The notes: generated by a model not told the origin, from the sequence alone. DNA of 64,000 nucleotides from Paraburkholderia bryophila (GCF_013409255.1 NZ_JACCAS010000001.1:2976001-3040000); one strand, 5' to 3'. Counted from the first letter of the stretch, positions 25,303-35,737 are shown. Made by a program: numbers and translations.

Positions 25303-25659
25303 TCAGTTGCCGGTCGACGAGGTTTTGCTTTGCAACAGGTCGCGTGCGGTGTTCAGCACGCCGTCGGCGATCTTGCTGGAGTCGATCGTCAGCGAGCCAT
25401 TCTTGATGGCCTGCTTGATCGACTCGACGTGCGCCGTGTCGATGTCTGCCGAACCGGACGCCGCAAGGCTGCGCAGATGCTGCGACAGGCCCGACAGGCT
25501 GACGCTGGCGTCGCCCGACGTGCCGCCGGTGGCGGGTTGCGAGGCGGTGCTCGCGGTCTGCGCGTTGCTGTTCGCGGTCGTCGCGTCGCTTTGTTGCGAA
25601 CGGGACAGGGCGTCTTTCAACGACGGCAGATTCGAATTGGTTGTGGAATCGACTTTCAC
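25303..25659 (-). CDS. flgM: Anti-sigma-28 factor FlgM
   Basis: FlgM of 118 residues. The N-terminal half is Ser/Thr/Gln-rich and probably disordered, the exported part; the C-terminal half (about 60-110: ADIDTAHVESIKQAIKNGSL, IDSSKIADGVLNTARDLL) is the FliA-binding region. It keeps FliA inactive until it is secreted through the finished hook. A sigma-28 promoter 29 nt upstream puts flgM under FliA itself, besides readthrough from flgA. Confidence 0.93.
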   Translation of the reverse strand: MKVDSTTNSNLPSLKDALSRSQQSDATTANSNAQTASTASQPATGGTSGDASVSLSGLSQHLRSLAASGSADIDTAHVESIKQAIKNGSLTIDSSKIADGVLNTARDLLQSKTSSTGN

Positions 25660-25687
25660 GATTGGCTTCCTGAACGATTTGATCCTG

Positions 25688-25715
25688 ATAACGGCACTCG
25701 CTGATCAAAACTTTA
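25688..25715 (-). promoter_or_regulatory. Sigma-28 promoter of flgM
   Basis: On the minus strand TAAAGTTT (25715-25708, perfect -35), 12 nt, GCCGTTAT (25695-25688). It lies 29 nt before the flgM ATG in the 201-nt gap after flgA. Spacing is one base longer than the enterobacterial N11. Confidence 0.75.
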
Positions 25716-25860
25716 GCGCAATCGCTCCAGGTTTTGCCTTGCCATTCAAGACGATCCGGCCCCTTGGCAGGCCCGACCCGTGTCACTCGCACGGCGGGCA
25801 TGCGGCCCCGCGCGGTCTGGCGCACGCGCGAATCCCGGGCGGCGCGCGCTGCCTGCCCGT

Positions 25861-27468
25861 TCACAGTTGAATCTCCACCGTCGAGCCGTCTTTCACGATG
25901 CCGGAAATGATCTGGCCGTTGGGCGTACGAACCCGCACCTGCTGGCCTGGCGACGCGTTGTTCATCGCACTGCCTTCGGACGAAATCGAGAAACCGGCGC
26001 CCGCCGCGACGACCCGCACCGTCTGGCCGATCGAGACCGCCGAGGTGCTTTTCAGCATGTCGCGGCGCAGCGGCATGCCGCCGGCGACGCGCGTGAGCGT
26101 TACCGAGCCGATTGCCTGCGACGGGTCCGTGACGATCGCCTGCGGCAAGCCGGTCAGGTCGCCGTCACGCGCGACGAGATCGGCGGCGGTCAGCACTTCG
26201 CCCGGCGACATGGCGCGGGCGGCCAGGTAGTAGGTGGCGTTCAGCGAAATACGCGCTTGCAGATAAATGGTCCACGGCCGTTCGCCGGAGCAGCGCACGC
26301 CGACGGTCATGCGGCCCCACAGGCGCGCGCCGCTCGGCATGAAGGGCTCGAGCGCCGTGCAGGCCGCGAGGCCGCGCGGAAACGCCTGGGCGACGGTGAT
26401 CTCGACCTTGCCCGGCAAGCCGGCGGATTGCTGCTGCAGGAACGCGAGAGCGGCGCCGCGGATCGCGTCCGCATCCTGCTGGCCGGGCAACGGCGCGGGC
26501 TGTGCGACGGCCGCGGCACGCATGTTTTGCTGAGCGATGGCCGGTGCGATGGGACGAGTGGCCGATACGCGGCCGATCGTCGCGGGCGTCGGGACTGATG
26601 CCGACGTGGCGTTAGTGGCCGCAGCCGCGGTGGTGGTCGAGGAGGCAAGCGGCGCGACAGCCGCGCGCGTTGCGATTGCCCGGGCCGCGAGCGGCTTGCC
26701 GTTCGCGCCCAGTTGAGGCGGTTCGCCGCGTGAAGCAAGACTGTCGAAACCGTCGGTGACGGCGGTATTGCTGGCAATGCCGTTGACGCCGCTGGCGCTG
26801 CTCACGACACCACTATTCACGCCACGATACCCGCCGTTGACCGGCGCATTGGCCGCCACCGGCTGCACGCCCACCGCTTGCCGCGCGGCCGGCGTCACGA
26901 CGACCGGCACAACCTGGCGCTGGCCCGGCACGACATTGAAGTTGGCCACGCCGGTCGGCGCATTGGCCGCACCCGGTGCCGGAATCGTCACGACGCCGTT
27001 CGCGTCGGGTTTGAAACTGGTGCGGATCATTTGCGGCGCGGCAGGCGCTTCGCCTTCGCCGGCAATCACGATCGAGCCGCTCGCATTGGCGGCGCGGGTG
27101 AATTCATCCGTGGTGCGCGAGACCGGTCCGCGCCCCAGCGATTGCGCGGTGGCCGCTGCCAGCGTCGCGGCGGTGCCGGCGCGTTTGGCCGGCGCGGCTT
27201 GCATCTGCTGCGCGAGATCGGCGAGCGCCGCCGGATTCTTTTCGCCCGGGCCGGGAATCACGATCGGCCCGTCGGCTTGCTGCGCGTAGGCGCTCGGCGC
27301 GAGCAGCAGGGCGCCGGCCGGCAGGCACAGCGCCGAACCCAGCGCCAGGCGCGCGAGCCGCATCGACCAGGCCGGCAGTTGCTTGGCCCGGCGCGGCCCG
27401 CTCGCACCGACGCCATGCGCCACCGCGCGGCTGGCGCGGAGCGTCGGATCGAAGGTGGGCTGGTCCAT
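25861..27468 (-). CDS. flgA: P-ring assembly chaperone FlgA with long N-terminal extension
   Basis: FlgA of 535 residues, more than twice the usual 220-250. The C-terminal 220 residues are normal FlgA with the SAF domain (MSPGEVLTAADLVARDGDLT) and the terminal VRVRTPNGQIISGIVKDG; it helps FlgI form the P ring in the periplasm. The rest is an Ala/Val/Pro-rich extension holding three related motifs: GPIVIPGPGE (67-76), GSIVIAGEGE (131-140), GVVTIPAPGA (158-167). The signal sequence is at 36-62, after a 35-residue basic leader. GGAGAAA before ATG 27468 supports this start; ATG 27363 would start at the signal peptide. Confidence 0.9.
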   Translation of the reverse strand: MDQPTFDPTLRASRAVAHGVGASGPRRAKQLPAWSMRLARLALGSALCLPAGALLLAPSAYAQQADGPIVIPGPGEKNPAALADLAQQMQAAPAKRAGTAATLAAATAQSLGRGPVSRTTDEFTRAANASGSIVIAGEGEAPAAPQMIRTSFKPDANGVVTIPAPGAANAPTGVANFNVVPGQRQVVPVVVTPAARQAVGVQPVAANAPVNGGYRGVNSGVVSSASGVNGIASNTAVTDGFDSLASRGEPPQLGANGKPLAARAIATRAAVAPLASSTTTAAAATNATSASVPTPATIGRVSATRPIAPAIAQQNMRAAAVAQPAPLPGQQDADAIRGAALAFLQQQSAGLPGKVEITVAQAFPRGLAACTALEPFMPSGARLWGRMTVGVRCSGERPWTIYLQARISLNATYYLAARAMSPGEVLTAADLVARDGDLTGLPQAIVTDPSQAIGSVTLTRVAGGMPLRRDMLKSTSAVSIGQTVRVVAAGAGFSISSEGSAMNNASPGQQVRVRTPNGQIISGIVKDGSTVEIQL

Positions 27469-27503
27469 CGTGTTTCTCCATCGAATGCATCGGTACGCCT
27501 TGC

Positions 27504-27596
27504 ATTCTAGTGAGCGCCCCCTTTGCGCAAACGTTGAATAGAAGCCCCCTTTCCCGGTTATTCGTCCGATTGCTCCTTGCGTAGCGCCCATAAGAT
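27504..27596. promoter_or_regulatory. Divergent class II promoters of flgA and flgB around one FlhDC-type box
   Basis: The box is GAATAG (27536-27541), 16 nt, TTATTC (27558-27563). Rightward, a -10 CATAAG lies at 27589-27594, 25 nt outside the box, serving flgB. Leftward, TAGAAT on the minus strand (27509-27504) lies 26 nt outside, serving flgA. CCCCCTTT occurs at 27517-27524 and again inside the box (27545-27552). Confidence 0.7.
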
Positions 27597-27686
27597 GCAC
27601 TTCATGCAAAAAGGTCTTCTCGCTTCACGCAGTCCTCACGCGAGGCTGCAGCGGGAAGCCTCGGGAACGTTCTCCGGAGATTTCTT

Positions 27687-28181
27687 ATGCTGGACAAACT
27701 CGATGCCGAATTCGCCTTTGGCCGCCAGGCGCTCGATGTGCGCGCCTACCGCCAGGAGCTGCTGTCGTCGAATATCGCCAACGCCGATACCCCCGGGTAC
27801 AAGGCGCGCGACGTCGACTTCGCTTCGTCGCTCGCTGGCGCGCTGAAGAAGGGCGACGGCGCCACCGGCACCGCCGCGTCGAACAACTCGACGCTCGCGA
27901 TGACGCAGCCCGTGGGCGTGACGAGCGGCATGTCGATGGTGTCGACGTCGCCTGGCCACATGTCGGGCAAATCGACGCTGACGCCGACCGGCGGCGCGTC
28001 CGACGACTACGGCAATCTGCAATACCGCATTCCGACGCAGCCCGCGCTCGACGGCAACACGGTCGACATCGACACCGAACGGGTGCAGTTCGCGGACAAC
28101 ACGTTGCACTTCGAATCAGGCATGACGGTGCTGTCAGGCCAGATCAAAACGATGCTGGCGGCGATCCAGTCGGGCTCGTAA
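27687..28181 (+). CDS. flgB: Flagellar proximal rod protein FlgB
   Basis: FlgB of 164 residues. The N-terminus has the rod-protein pattern [20 protein letters not shown] and the C-terminal helix [20 protein letters not shown] pairs with it; both are exported without a cleaved signal. The middle is Thr/Ser-rich. First gene of the flgBCDEFGHIJ operon; CGGAGA lies just upstream of the ATG. Confidence 0.95.
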   Translation: MLDKLDAEFAFGRQALDVRAYRQELLSSNIANADTPGYKARDVDFASSLAGALKKGDGATGTAASNNSTLAMTQPVGVTSGMSMVSTSPGHMSGKSTLTPTGGASDDYGNLQYRIPTQPALDGNTVDIDTERVQFADNTLHFESGMTVLSGQIKTMLAAIQSGS

Positions 28182-28270
28182 TAACCGACGCCGCGCAGGA
28201 CAGCAGGTCGCAGGAACAATCGCTACGGGAATTAACGCCGGGTCAAACCGGTAGGAGAGGTCAGGAAACC

Positions 28271-28696
28271 ATGCCATCCCTGATGAACATTTTTGGTGTT
28301 GCAGGCTCCGCGATGTCGGCGCAGTCGCAGCGGCTCAACGTGACGGCGTCGAATCTCGCCAACGCGGACAGCACGACCGGCCCGGACGGCCAGCCTTATA
28401 GGGCCAAGCAGGTCGTGTTCGCGGTCAGCCCGCTGGGCGGCGCGCGCACCGCGTCCGGCCAGCAGGTCGGCGGCGTGCAGGTCACCGGCGTGGTCGACGA
28501 CCCGACGCCGATGAAGACCGCGTACGACCCCGGCAACCCGGCCGCCAATTCGGACGGCTACGTCACGCTGCCCAACGTCGACCCGGTGCAGGAAATGGTC
28601 AACATGATCTCGGCCTCGCGCTCGTATCAGGCCAACGTCGAGACCCTGAACACCGCCAAGACACTGATGCTGAAAACGCTCACGATCGGAACCTGA
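28271..28696 (+). CDS. flgC: Flagellar proximal rod protein FlgC
   Basis: FlgC of 141 residues. [22 protein letters not shown] at the N-terminus and [20 protein letters not shown] plus [20 protein letters not shown] at the C-terminus are the conserved rod-protein helices. It follows flgB after 89 nt that contain only a good AGGAGAGG-type ribosome region. Confidence 0.96.
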   Translation: MPSLMNIFGVAGSAMSAQSQRLNVTASNLANADSTTGPDGQPYRAKQVVFAVSPLGGARTASGQQVGGVQVTGVVDDPTPMKTAYDPGNPAANSDGYVTLPNVDPVQEMVNMISASRSYQANVETLNTAKTLMLKTLTIGT

Positions 28697-28706
28697 GGAG
28701 AGCTTC

Positions 28707-29438
28707 TTGACCACCAACACCACCATCGGCAGCAACGGCACGAACGTGTCGCAGACGCTGCTCGATACCATGAACGGCACGGGCAAGAGCTCGAGCGCGA
28801 CGGGCGCGACCAGCTCGACGAGTTCGAGCAGCAGCACCTCGGCCAGCAGCCTGCAGCAGACCTTTCTGCAATTGCTCGTCGCGCAGTTGCAGAACCAGGA
28901 CCCGACCAATCCGATGGACAGCTCGCAGATGACGTCGCAGCTGGCGCAGATCAACACGGTGTCGGGCATCAGCCAGTTGAACACGACGCTGAGCTCGCTC
29001 GCGACGCAGATGTCGGCAGGCCAGCAGTCACAAGCCGCACTGCTGATCGGCTCGACCGTGCTCGCCCCGGGCAACTCGGTGACGGTCGCGAGCGGCAAGG
29101 CCGGCTCGTTCGGCGTGCAGCTCGCCAACTCGGTGAGCGACCTGCAGGTCGTCGTGAAGAACTCGGCGGGCACGATCGTCAACACGATCGACCTCGGCAA
29201 GCAGTCGGCCGGTACGGTGCCGGTGGGCTGGACGCCGACCGACACGGCCGGCAACACGCTGCCCGACGGCACCTACACGATCAGCGCCGTGGGCACGATC
29301 AACGGCCAGCAGGCCACCGCGACCACGCTGTCGAGCGCGACCGTGCAGAGCGTCGTCATGCAGAGCACCGGTACGCCGGGCCTCGTGCTGTCGAACGGCA
29401 CGACGGTCGGCCTGACCAACGTCGCCGCCATCCTCTGA
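28707..29438 (+). CDS. flgD: Hook cap/scaffold protein FlgD
   Basis: FlgD of 243 residues, the hook cap needed for FlgE assembly. The N-terminal third is Ser/Thr-rich and ends in TFLQLLVAQLQNQDPTNPMD, the family signature; the C-terminal part (about 100-230) is the FlgD Ig-like domain, with PDGTYTISAVGTINGQ. The start is the rare TTG at 28707, 10 nt after the flgC stop, supported by AGGAGAG at 28696-28702; no ATG or GTG fits. Confidence 0.93.
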   Translation: MTTNTTIGSNGTNVSQTLLDTMNGTGKSSSATGATSSTSSSSSTSASSLQQTFLQLLVAQLQNQDPTNPMDSSQMTSQLAQINTVSGISQLNTTLSSLATQMSAGQQSQAALLIGSTVLAPGNSVTVASGKAGSFGVQLANSVSDLQVVVKNSAGTIVNTIDLGKQSAGTVPVGWTPTDTAGNTLPDGTYTISAVGTINGQQATATTLSSATVQSVVMQSTGTPGLVLSNGTTVGLTNVAAIL

Positions 29439-29481
29439 TTCAGATTCAGTCAGTTACGACTTTCCAGATACGGAGACCGTC

Positions 29482-31017
29482 ATGGGTTACCAACAAGGTT
29501 TGAGTGGTTTGTCGGCGTCGTCGAGCGACCTCGACGTGATCGGCAACAACATCGCCAACGCGAATACGGTTGGCTTCAAGAGCGGCGCGGCGCAATTCGC
29601 CGACATGTACGCGAATTCGGTGGCGACCGCGGTGGGCAACCAGGTCGGTATCGGTACCAAGCTCTCGGAAGTGCAGCAGCAGTTTTCGCAAGGCACCATC
29701 ACCAGCACCAACCAGGCGCTGGACGTCGCGATCAACGGCAACGGCTTCTTCCAGTTGTCGAATAACGGCTCGCTGGTGTACTCGCGCAACGGCGTGTTCC
29801 AGCTCGACAAGAACGGCTTCATCACCAACGCGCAAGGTTTGCAACTGATGGGCTACGGCGCGAACGCCGCCGGCATCATCAACACCGCGCAAACCGTGCC
29901 GTTGAGCGTGCCGACCGCGAACATCGCACCGCAAGCAACCACCAAGATCGTTGCCGGCCTGAACCTGAACGCGCAGGATCCGCTGATGCTCGGCACGCCG
30001 CTCGTGGCCCCCGCGCTAGCAGCGGGCAGTACGCTGTCCTCGCCGGGCGCGACGATCACGAACACCGCGTCGGGCACGAATAACGACAGCTACACCGTCA
30101 ACTTCACGAGCGCGACCACCTACACGGTGACCGATACCACGCTCGGCACCACCACCGCGCCCGCGACGTACACGGCCGGCTCGGCGGTTTCGCTCGGCAA
30201 CGGCCAGACGATCACGATGAACGGCACGCCGGTCCTCGGCGACAAGATGACGATCACGCCGACGCCGATCGCGTTCAACCAGAACAGCTCGTCGACGTAC
30301 AACTACTCGACCAGCACGACGGTCTACGACTCGCTGGGCGGCTCGCAGACGGTCAACATGTACTTCGCCAAGACGTCGGCGGGAACGTGGAACGTGTACG
30401 CCGGCACTTCGACCGGCACCGCGAACCTGGTGGGTCAGGCGAACTTCAATTCGTCGGGCACGCTGCTCGGCACGACTCAGGTCAACACCCCGATCGCGAC
30501 GCCGCCGACCTTCACCGCGACCACGACCCCGTACGTCTACAACTTCAGCATTCCGACTACCGACGGTTCGTCGACGCCGCAGAACCTGACGCTGAACATC
30601 GGCGGCACGACGCAGTACGGCGGTAAAGACGGCGTGAACTCGCTGCAGCCCGACGGCTACGCGGCCGGCACGCTGACGAGCTTCACGATCGGCGCCGACG
30701 GCACGTTGACCGGCAACTACTCGAACCAGCAAACGGCTGCACTCGGTCAGATCGCGCTGGCGAACTTCTCGAACCAGAACGGTCTCGTGAACCTGGGCAA
30801 CAACGAGTTCCAGCAAACGTCGCAATCGGGCGTCGCACAGATCTCCGCGCCGGGCTCGACCAACCACGGCGTGCTGCAAGGCGGCGCGGTGGAAAACTCG
30901 AACGTCGATCTGACGAGCGAACTGGTGAACCTGATCACCGCGCAACGCAACTATCAAGCGAACGCGCAGACGATCAAGACTCAGCAGACCGTCGACCAGA
31001 CGCTGATCAACCTGTAA
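29482..31017 (+). CDS. flgE: Flagellar hook protein FlgE
   Basis: FlgE of 511 residues; E. coli has 402. Conserved ends: SGLSASSSDLDVIGNNIANA and GFKSGAAQFADMY at the N-terminus, NSNVDLTSELVNLITAQRNY and NAQTIKTQQTVDQTLINL at the C-terminus. Residues about 186-260 are a Thr-rich beta insert (TYTVTDTT, YTAGSAV, GDKMTITP) that resembles inserts in FlgK and FlgL of this cluster. The protein builds the universal joint. Confidence 0.95.
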   Translation: MGYQQGLSGLSASSSDLDVIGNNIANANTVGFKSGAAQFADMYANSVATAVGNQVGIGTKLSEVQQQFSQGTITSTNQALDVAINGNGFFQLSNNGSLVYSRNGVFQLDKNGFITNAQGLQLMGYGANAAGIINTAQTVPLSVPTANIAPQATTKIVAGLNLNAQDPLMLGTPLVAPALAAGSTLSSPGATITNTASGTNNDSYTVNFTSATTYTVTDTTLGTTTAPATYTAGSAVSLGNGQTITMNGTPVLGDKMTITPTPIAFNQNSSSTYNYSTSTTVYDSLGGSQTVNMYFAKTSAGTWNVYAGTSTGTANLVGQANFNSSGTLLGTTQVNTPIATPPTFTATTTPYVYNFSIPTTDGSSTPQNLTLNIGGTTQYGGKDGVNSLQPDGYAAGTLTSFTIGADGTLTGNYSNQQTAALGQIALANFSNQNGLVNLGNNEFQQTSQSGVAQISAPGSTNHGVLQGGAVENSNVDLTSELVNLITAQRNYQANAQTIKTQQTVDQTLINL

Positions 31018-31036
31018 GCGACCGGGACTTCCCATC

Positions 31037-31795
31037 ATGGATCGGCTGATCTACACCGCGATGTCGGGCAGCACGCAAGCGCTCGAACAGCAGGCTATCG
31101 TCGCGAACAATCTGGCGAACGCGTCGACCACCGGCTTTCGCGCGCAGCTCGCGACGTTCCGTGCCGTGCCGATGTCGTTCGGCGACGGCAGCACGGTCAA
31201 CGACAACACGACCCGCACCTTCGTGCTGTCGTCGACGCCGGGCGCGGACTACACGCCCGGCCCGATCCAGCAGACGGGTAACCCGCTCGACGTAGCGATT
31301 CAGGGTCCGGGCTGGCTGGCGGTGCAAACCGCCGACGGCAACGAGGCTTATACGCGCGCCGGCAATCTGCACGTCGACGAAAACGGTCAACTGGTGAACG
31401 CGATGAACCAGACCGTGCTCGGCAACGGCGGCCCGGTGTCGGTGCCGCCGGGTGCGGAAATCACCATCGGCAAGGACGGCACGGTGTCGGCGCTGACCCC
31501 TGGCGATCCGCCGACGGCGGTGGTGACGGTCGATCAGCTGAAGCTGGTGAATCCGGATCCGCAAACCATGACGCGCGGCGACGACGGTCTGTTCCGGACC
31601 GCCGACGGCAACCCCGCCGACGCCGATCCGGCCGTCACGGTGGTGCCGGCCTCGCTCGAAGGCAGCAACGTGAATCCGGTCAGCGCGATGGTCTCGATGA
31701 TCACCAACGCGCGCCAGTTCCAGATGCAGACCAAGCTGCTGGAAAACGCCGACAAGAACGACCAGTCCGCTAACCAGTTGCTCAGCTTTAGCTAA
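31037..31795 (+). CDS. flgF: Flagellar proximal rod protein FlgF
   Basis: FlgF of 252 residues. [20 protein letters not shown] and [20 protein letters not shown] at the N-terminus, and [40 protein letters not shown] at the C-terminus, match FlgF rather than FlgG. It starts 19 nt after the flgE stop. Confidence 0.95.
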   Translation: MDRLIYTAMSGSTQALEQQAIVANNLANASTTGFRAQLATFRAVPMSFGDGSTVNDNTTRTFVLSSTPGADYTPGPIQQTGNPLDVAIQGPGWLAVQTADGNEAYTRAGNLHVDENGQLVNAMNQTVLGNGGPVSVPPGAEITIGKDGTVSALTPGDPPTAVVTVDQLKLVNPDPQTMTRGDDGLFRTADGNPADADPAVTVVPASLEGSNVNPVSAMVSMITNARQFQMQTKLLENADKNDQSANQLLSFS

Positions 31796-31835
31796 CAGGA
31801 TGCGCTGGGTTCGCCCGGCCCCCAGGAGAACACAA

Positions 31836-32624
31836 GTGAATCGCTCACTGTATATCGCCGCTACCGGCATGAATGCGCAACAGGCGCAGATGGACGTGAT
31901 CTCGAACAACCTCGCGAACGTCAGCACCAACGGCTTCAAGGGCTCGCGCGCCGTGTTCGAAGACTTGCTGTATCAGACCGTCCGCCAGCCGGGCGCGAAC
32001 TCGACGCAGCAAACCGAACTGCCTTCGGGCATCCAGCTCGGCACCGGCGTGCAGCAGGTCGCCACCGAGCGTCTGTACACGCAGGGCAACCTGACGCAGA
32101 CCGGCAATTCGAAAGACCTCGCGATCAACGGCGCGGGCTTTTTCCAGGTGCAGATGCCTGACGGCACGACCGCCTACACGCGCGACGGCTCGTTCCAGAC
32201 CAACGCGCAGGGTCAACTGGTCACGTCGAGCGGCTATCAGGTGATTCCGGCCATCACGATCCCGAACAACGCGACGTCGATGACGGTCGGCAGCGACGGC
32301 GTGGTGTCGATCACCGTGGCCGGTTCGACCAACAGCCAGCAGTTGGGCTCGATGCAGCTCGCGACCTTCATCAACCCGGCCGGTCTGGATGCGAAGGGTG
32401 AAAACCTGTTTTCGGAAACGGCTTCGTCGGGCGCGCCGAACATCGCGCAACCGGGCCTGAACGGCGCCGGTTCGCTGAATCAGGGTTACGTGGAAGCATC
32501 GAACGTGAACGTGGTGCAGGAACTGGTGAACATGATCCAGACGCAACGCGCTTACGAAATCAACAGCAAGGCCGTGACGACCTCCGACCAGATGCTGCAG
32601 ACCCTCAGCCAGATGCAGGTTTGA
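31836..32624 (+). CDS. flgG: Flagellar distal rod protein FlgG
   Basis: FlgG of 262 residues (E. coli 260). [40 protein letters not shown] and the C-terminal [20 protein letters not shown] with [18 protein letters not shown] are diagnostic. The GTG at 31836 is used because AGGAGAA lies 5 nt upstream and it gives exact family length; an in-frame ATG at 31800 is not plausible. Confidence 0.96.
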   Translation: MNRSLYIAATGMNAQQAQMDVISNNLANVSTNGFKGSRAVFEDLLYQTVRQPGANSTQQTELPSGIQLGTGVQQVATERLYTQGNLTQTGNSKDLAINGAGFFQVQMPDGTTAYTRDGSFQTNAQGQLVTSSGYQVIPAITIPNNATSMTVGSDGVVSITVAGSTNSQQLGSMQLATFINPAGLDAKGENLFSETASSGAPNIAQPGLNGAGSLNQGYVEASNVNVVQELVNMIQTQRAYEINSKAVTTSDQMLQTLSQMQV

Positions 32625-32652
32625 GGGACTGGGAATTAAACAGGCGGTAATC

Positions 32653-33354
32653 ATGATGTCGCACTTCTCTCGTAACCCGGTTCATTCGCGCACCGCTCAG
32701 GCGCTCGTGCAGCTCACGCTGCTCGCCGCCCTGGGTGGTTGCGGCCTCGTGCCCAAGCAGCCCATCACGCAGCAACCGATGACGGCTCTGCCGCCGCCGC
32801 CGCCGCAGATGCAGTCGCCGGGCTCCATCTATAACCCGGGTTACGCGGGCCGGCCGCTGTTCGAAGATCAGCGGCCGCGCAATGTGGGCGACATTCTGAC
32901 GATCGTGATCCAGGAAAACGTCAACGCGACGAAGTCCTCGGGCGCGAACGCGAACCGTTCGGGCAGCACCAATTTCAACGTGCCGACCGCCGGTTTCCTC
33001 ACCGGTCTGTTCGGCAAGACCAATCTCAGCGCGACCGGCGCCAACGTGTTCCAGGGCACCGGCGGCGCGAATGCGTCGAACACCTTCAACGGCACGATTA
33101 CCGTGACGGTGACGGGCGTGCTGCCGAACGGCAACCTCGCGGTGAGCGGCGAAAAGCAGATGCTGATCAACCAGGGTAACGAGTTCGTGCGTTTTTCCGG
33201 CGTGGTGAATCCGAACACGATTTCCAGCCTGAACGCGGTGTATTCCACCCAGGTGGCCGACGCGAAAATCGAATACTCCGCGAAGGGCTATCTCGACGAA
33301 GCCGAAAACATGGGCTGGCTGCAGCGTTTCTTCCTCAACGTGTCGCCGTGGTGA
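32653..33354 (+). CDS. flgH: Flagellar L-ring lipoprotein FlgH
   Basis: FlgH of 233 residues, the outer-membrane L ring. The signal ends in a lipobox LAALGGC with the lipidated Cys30. The mature part has [20 protein letters not shown] and [15 protein letters not shown], then [20 protein letters not shown] and the C-terminal [16 protein letters not shown], all typical. ATG 32656 is an alternative start. Confidence 0.96.
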   Translation: MMSHFSRNPVHSRTAQALVQLTLLAALGGCGLVPKQPITQQPMTALPPPPPQMQSPGSIYNPGYAGRPLFEDQRPRNVGDILTIVIQENVNATKSSGANANRSGSTNFNVPTAGFLTGLFGKTNLSATGANVFQGTGGANASNTFNGTITVTVTGVLPNGNLAVSGEKQMLINQGNEFVRFSGVVNPNTISSLNAVYSTQVADAKIEYSAKGYLDEAENMGWLQRFFLNVSPW

Positions 33355-33356
33355 TC

Positions 33357-34544
33357 ATGCGTACCGTCTTCTCCCGCCACGGCCGCTTTGCGCGACTCGT
33401 TCATCTCGGCCGAGCGATGGCCCTCGTCGCGCTCGTCTGCGCGGCACTGCCGGCCGCGACGCCCGCTCATGCGGAGCGCCTGAAAGACCTCGTGCAGATT
33501 CAGGGCGTGCGCGACAACCCGCTGATCGGCTACGGCCTCGTCGTCGGTCTCGACGGCACGGGCGACCAGACCACGCAGACGCCGTTCACTACACAGACGC
33601 TCGCCAACATGCTGGCGAACCTCGGCATCTCGATCAACAACCAGGCGGCGGGCTCGAGCAATTCGCAGTCTTCACTGTCGAACATCCAGTTGAAAAACGT
33701 CGCCGCGGTGATGGTGACGGCGGTGCTGCCGCCGTTCGCGCGTCCGGGCGAGGCGATCGACGTGACCGTGTCGTCGCTCGGTAATTCGAAGAGCCTGCGC
33801 GGCGGCACGCTGCTGCTCACGCCGCTCAAGGGCGCGGACGGCCAGGTGTATGCGCTCGGCCAGGGCAACCTCGCGATCGGCGGCGCCGGTGCGAGCGCGA
33901 ATGGCAGCAAGGTGCAGGTGAACACGCTCAACGCGGGGCGCATTGCCGGCGGCGCAATCGTCGAACGTGCGGTGCCGACGTCGGTGTCGCAAGCGGGCAC
34001 GATGCAACTCGATCTGAACGACATGGACTACGACACCACGCAGCGGGTCGTGTCGGCGGTGAACAATACGTTCGGCAGCGGCACGGCCATGGCGCTCGAC
34101 GGTCGCACGATCCAGTTGCGCGCGCCGAGCGATCCGGAGCAGCAGGTCGCCTTCATGGCGCAATTGCAGAACATCGACGTCAAGCCGGCGCAAGCTTCCG
34201 CGAAGGTGATCCTGAACGCGCGCACCGGCTCGATCGTCATGAATCAGATGGTCACGTTGCAGAGCTGCGCGGTCGCGCACGGCAATCTGTCGGTGGTGAT
34301 CAATACGCAGCCGGTGGTGAGCCAGCCCGGCGCGTTCTCGAACGGCCAGACCGTCGCGGCCAAGCAGTCGCAGATTCAATTGAAGCAGGACAACGGCGCA
34401 CTGAAGATGGTGACCGCCGGCGCGAACCTCGCCGACGTGGTGAAGGCGCTCAACGCACTGGGTGCGACGCCCGCGGATCTGATGTCGATTCTGCAGGCCA
34501 TGAAGGCAGCGGGCGCTTTGCGCGCCGACCTGGAAATCATCTAA
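33357..34544 (+). CDS. flgI: Flagellar P-ring protein FlgI
   Basis: FlgI of 395 residues, periplasmic P ring. A signal peptide ends at PAHA before [60 protein letters not shown] and the C-terminal [20 protein letters not shown] are family signatures. ATG 33357 is chosen; GTG codons at 33348 and 33351 are in frame and overlap the flgH stop, so coupling from there is possible. Confidence 0.95.
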   Translation: MRTVFSRHGRFARLVHLGRAMALVALVCAALPAATPAHAERLKDLVQIQGVRDNPLIGYGLVVGLDGTGDQTTQTPFTTQTLANMLANLGISINNQAAGSSNSQSSLSNIQLKNVAAVMVTAVLPPFARPGEAIDVTVSSLGNSKSLRGGTLLLTPLKGADGQVYALGQGNLAIGGAGASANGSKVQVNTLNAGRIAGGAIVERAVPTSVSQAGTMQLDLNDMDYDTTQRVVSAVNNTFGSGTAMALDGRTIQLRAPSDPEQQVAFMAQLQNIDVKPAQASAKVILNARTGSIVMNQMVTLQSCAVAHGNLSVVINTQPVVSQPGAFSNGQTVAAKQSQIQLKQDNGALKMVTAGANLADVVKALNALGATPADLMSILQAMKAAGALRADLEII

Positions 34545-34556
34545 GGAAGACAGCAG

Positions 34557-35564
34557 ATGAATTCGGACACGATCAATTCCGCCAACTCGGCCAACGCGGC
34601 CAACGAGCTGACCCAGCGCTTCGCGCTCGACGTCCAGGGTTTCAGCAAGCTGAGCGCGCAGGTGAAAGCATCGCCGCAAGCCGGCATGAAGATGGCCGCG
34701 CAGCAGTTCGACGCGGTTTTCACGCAAATGATGCTGAAAAGCATGCGCGATGCGACGCCGCAGGATGGTCCATTCGATTCGCATGACAGCGCGACCTTCA
34801 CGTCGATGATGGATCAGCAGATGTCGCAGCAGTTGTCGCAAAAGGGCATTGGCGTCGCCGATGCCATGCTCAAGCAACTGATGCGCAACCAGGGCATCCA
34901 GACAGGCGGCGCCGGTGGTGCGGGCGGTCTCGCCGGCATGGCCAACGCGCTGGGCGGCGGCAGCGGCGGTGGCGACGAAGGTCAGACCGCGGCGCTGAAC
35001 GCGCTCGCGAAAGCGTACGGCAATGCGCAGGCCAACGGCCAGTTGGCCATGGGCAAGGGCTACTCGGCCAATAGCGCGCTGACGCCGCCGTTGAAGGGCG
35101 ACGGCACCTCGCCGAAGGTCGACGCGTTCGTCGACAAGCTCGCCGCACCCGCGCAGGCCGCCAGCGCCGCGACCGGTATTCCGGCGCGCTTCATCATCGG
35201 TCAGGCCGCGCTCGAATCGGGCTGGGGCAAGAGCGAGATCAAGAAGACGGACGGCTCGACCAGCCACAACGTGTTCGGCATCAAGGCAACCAAAGACTGG
35301 ACCGGCAAGACCGTTTCGACAGTCACGACCGAGTATGTGAACGGCAAGCCGCAGCGCACCGTCGAAAAATTCCGCGCGTACGACTCGTACCAGGAAGCGA
35401 TGACCGACTACGCGAGCCTGCTCAAGAACAATCCGCGTTATGCGCAAGTCATCAACTCGGCGCACGACGTGAGCGGTTTCGCCAACGGTATGCAGCGCGC
35501 CGGTTACGCGACCGACCCGCATTACGCGAAAAAACTGATGTCCATCATGCAGAAGATGGGCTGA
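34557..35564 (+). CDS. flgJ: Rod assembly protein and muramidase FlgJ
   Basis: FlgJ of 335 residues. The N-terminal rod-cap domain (about 35-115) has AAQQFDAVFTQMMLKSMRDA; a Gly/Ala linker follows. The C-terminal half is a glucosaminidase-type muramidase with the catalytic Glu in GQAALESGWGKSEI, then NVFGIKATKDWTGKTV and FRAYDSYQEAMTDYASLL. It opens peptidoglycan for the rod. An inverted repeat follows 49 nt after the stop. Confidence 0.95.
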   Translation: MNSDTINSANSANAANELTQRFALDVQGFSKLSAQVKASPQAGMKMAAQQFDAVFTQMMLKSMRDATPQDGPFDSHDSATFTSMMDQQMSQQLSQKGIGVADAMLKQLMRNQGIQTGGAGGAGGLAGMANALGGGSGGGDEGQTAALNALAKAYGNAQANGQLAMGKGYSANSALTPPLKGDGTSPKVDAFVDKLAAPAQAASAATGIPARFIIGQAALESGWGKSEIKKTDGSTSHNVFGIKATKDWTGKTVSTVTTEYVNGKPQRTVEKFRAYDSYQEAMTDYASLLKNNPRYAQVINSAHDVSGFANGMQRAGYATDPHYAKKLMSIMQKMG

Positions 35565-35613
35565 GCGGTATCCCATGCACGCGACGGGGCCAGGTGCATA
35601 ACAAGACGGACGA

Positions 35614-35639
35614 GGCCGGCTGTTCACGGACAGCCGGCC
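35614..35639 (+). terminator. Hairpin after flgJ
   Basis: GGCCGGCTGT (35614-35623), loop TCACGG, ACAGCCGGCC (35630-35639): a perfect 10-bp stem. No T-run follows. It marks the end of flgB-J before the sigma-28 unit. Confidence 0.6.
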
Positions 35640-35710
35640 CAGCCGCGCGAGGCGGATGGGGTGAATCGGGCGGTTTTAACGTTTGCGGCAAATAATTCAT
35701 TACAGGCCCC

Positions 35711-35737
35711 TAAATTTTGGCCTGGCGATGCCGCTAA
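35711..35737 (+). promoter_or_regulatory. Sigma-28 promoter of the ycgR-type gene
   Basis: TAAATTTT (35711-35718), 11 nt, GCCGCTAA (35730-35737): exact consensus spacing with one mismatch in each element. Transcription would start near 35744. Confidence 0.8.

Noticed and set aside
25205..25864. 219-codon minus-strand frame covering flgM and the flgA-flgM gap
   Set aside because: It is out of frame with flgM, which is certain, and runs through the sigma-28 promoter; composition is Arg-rich.
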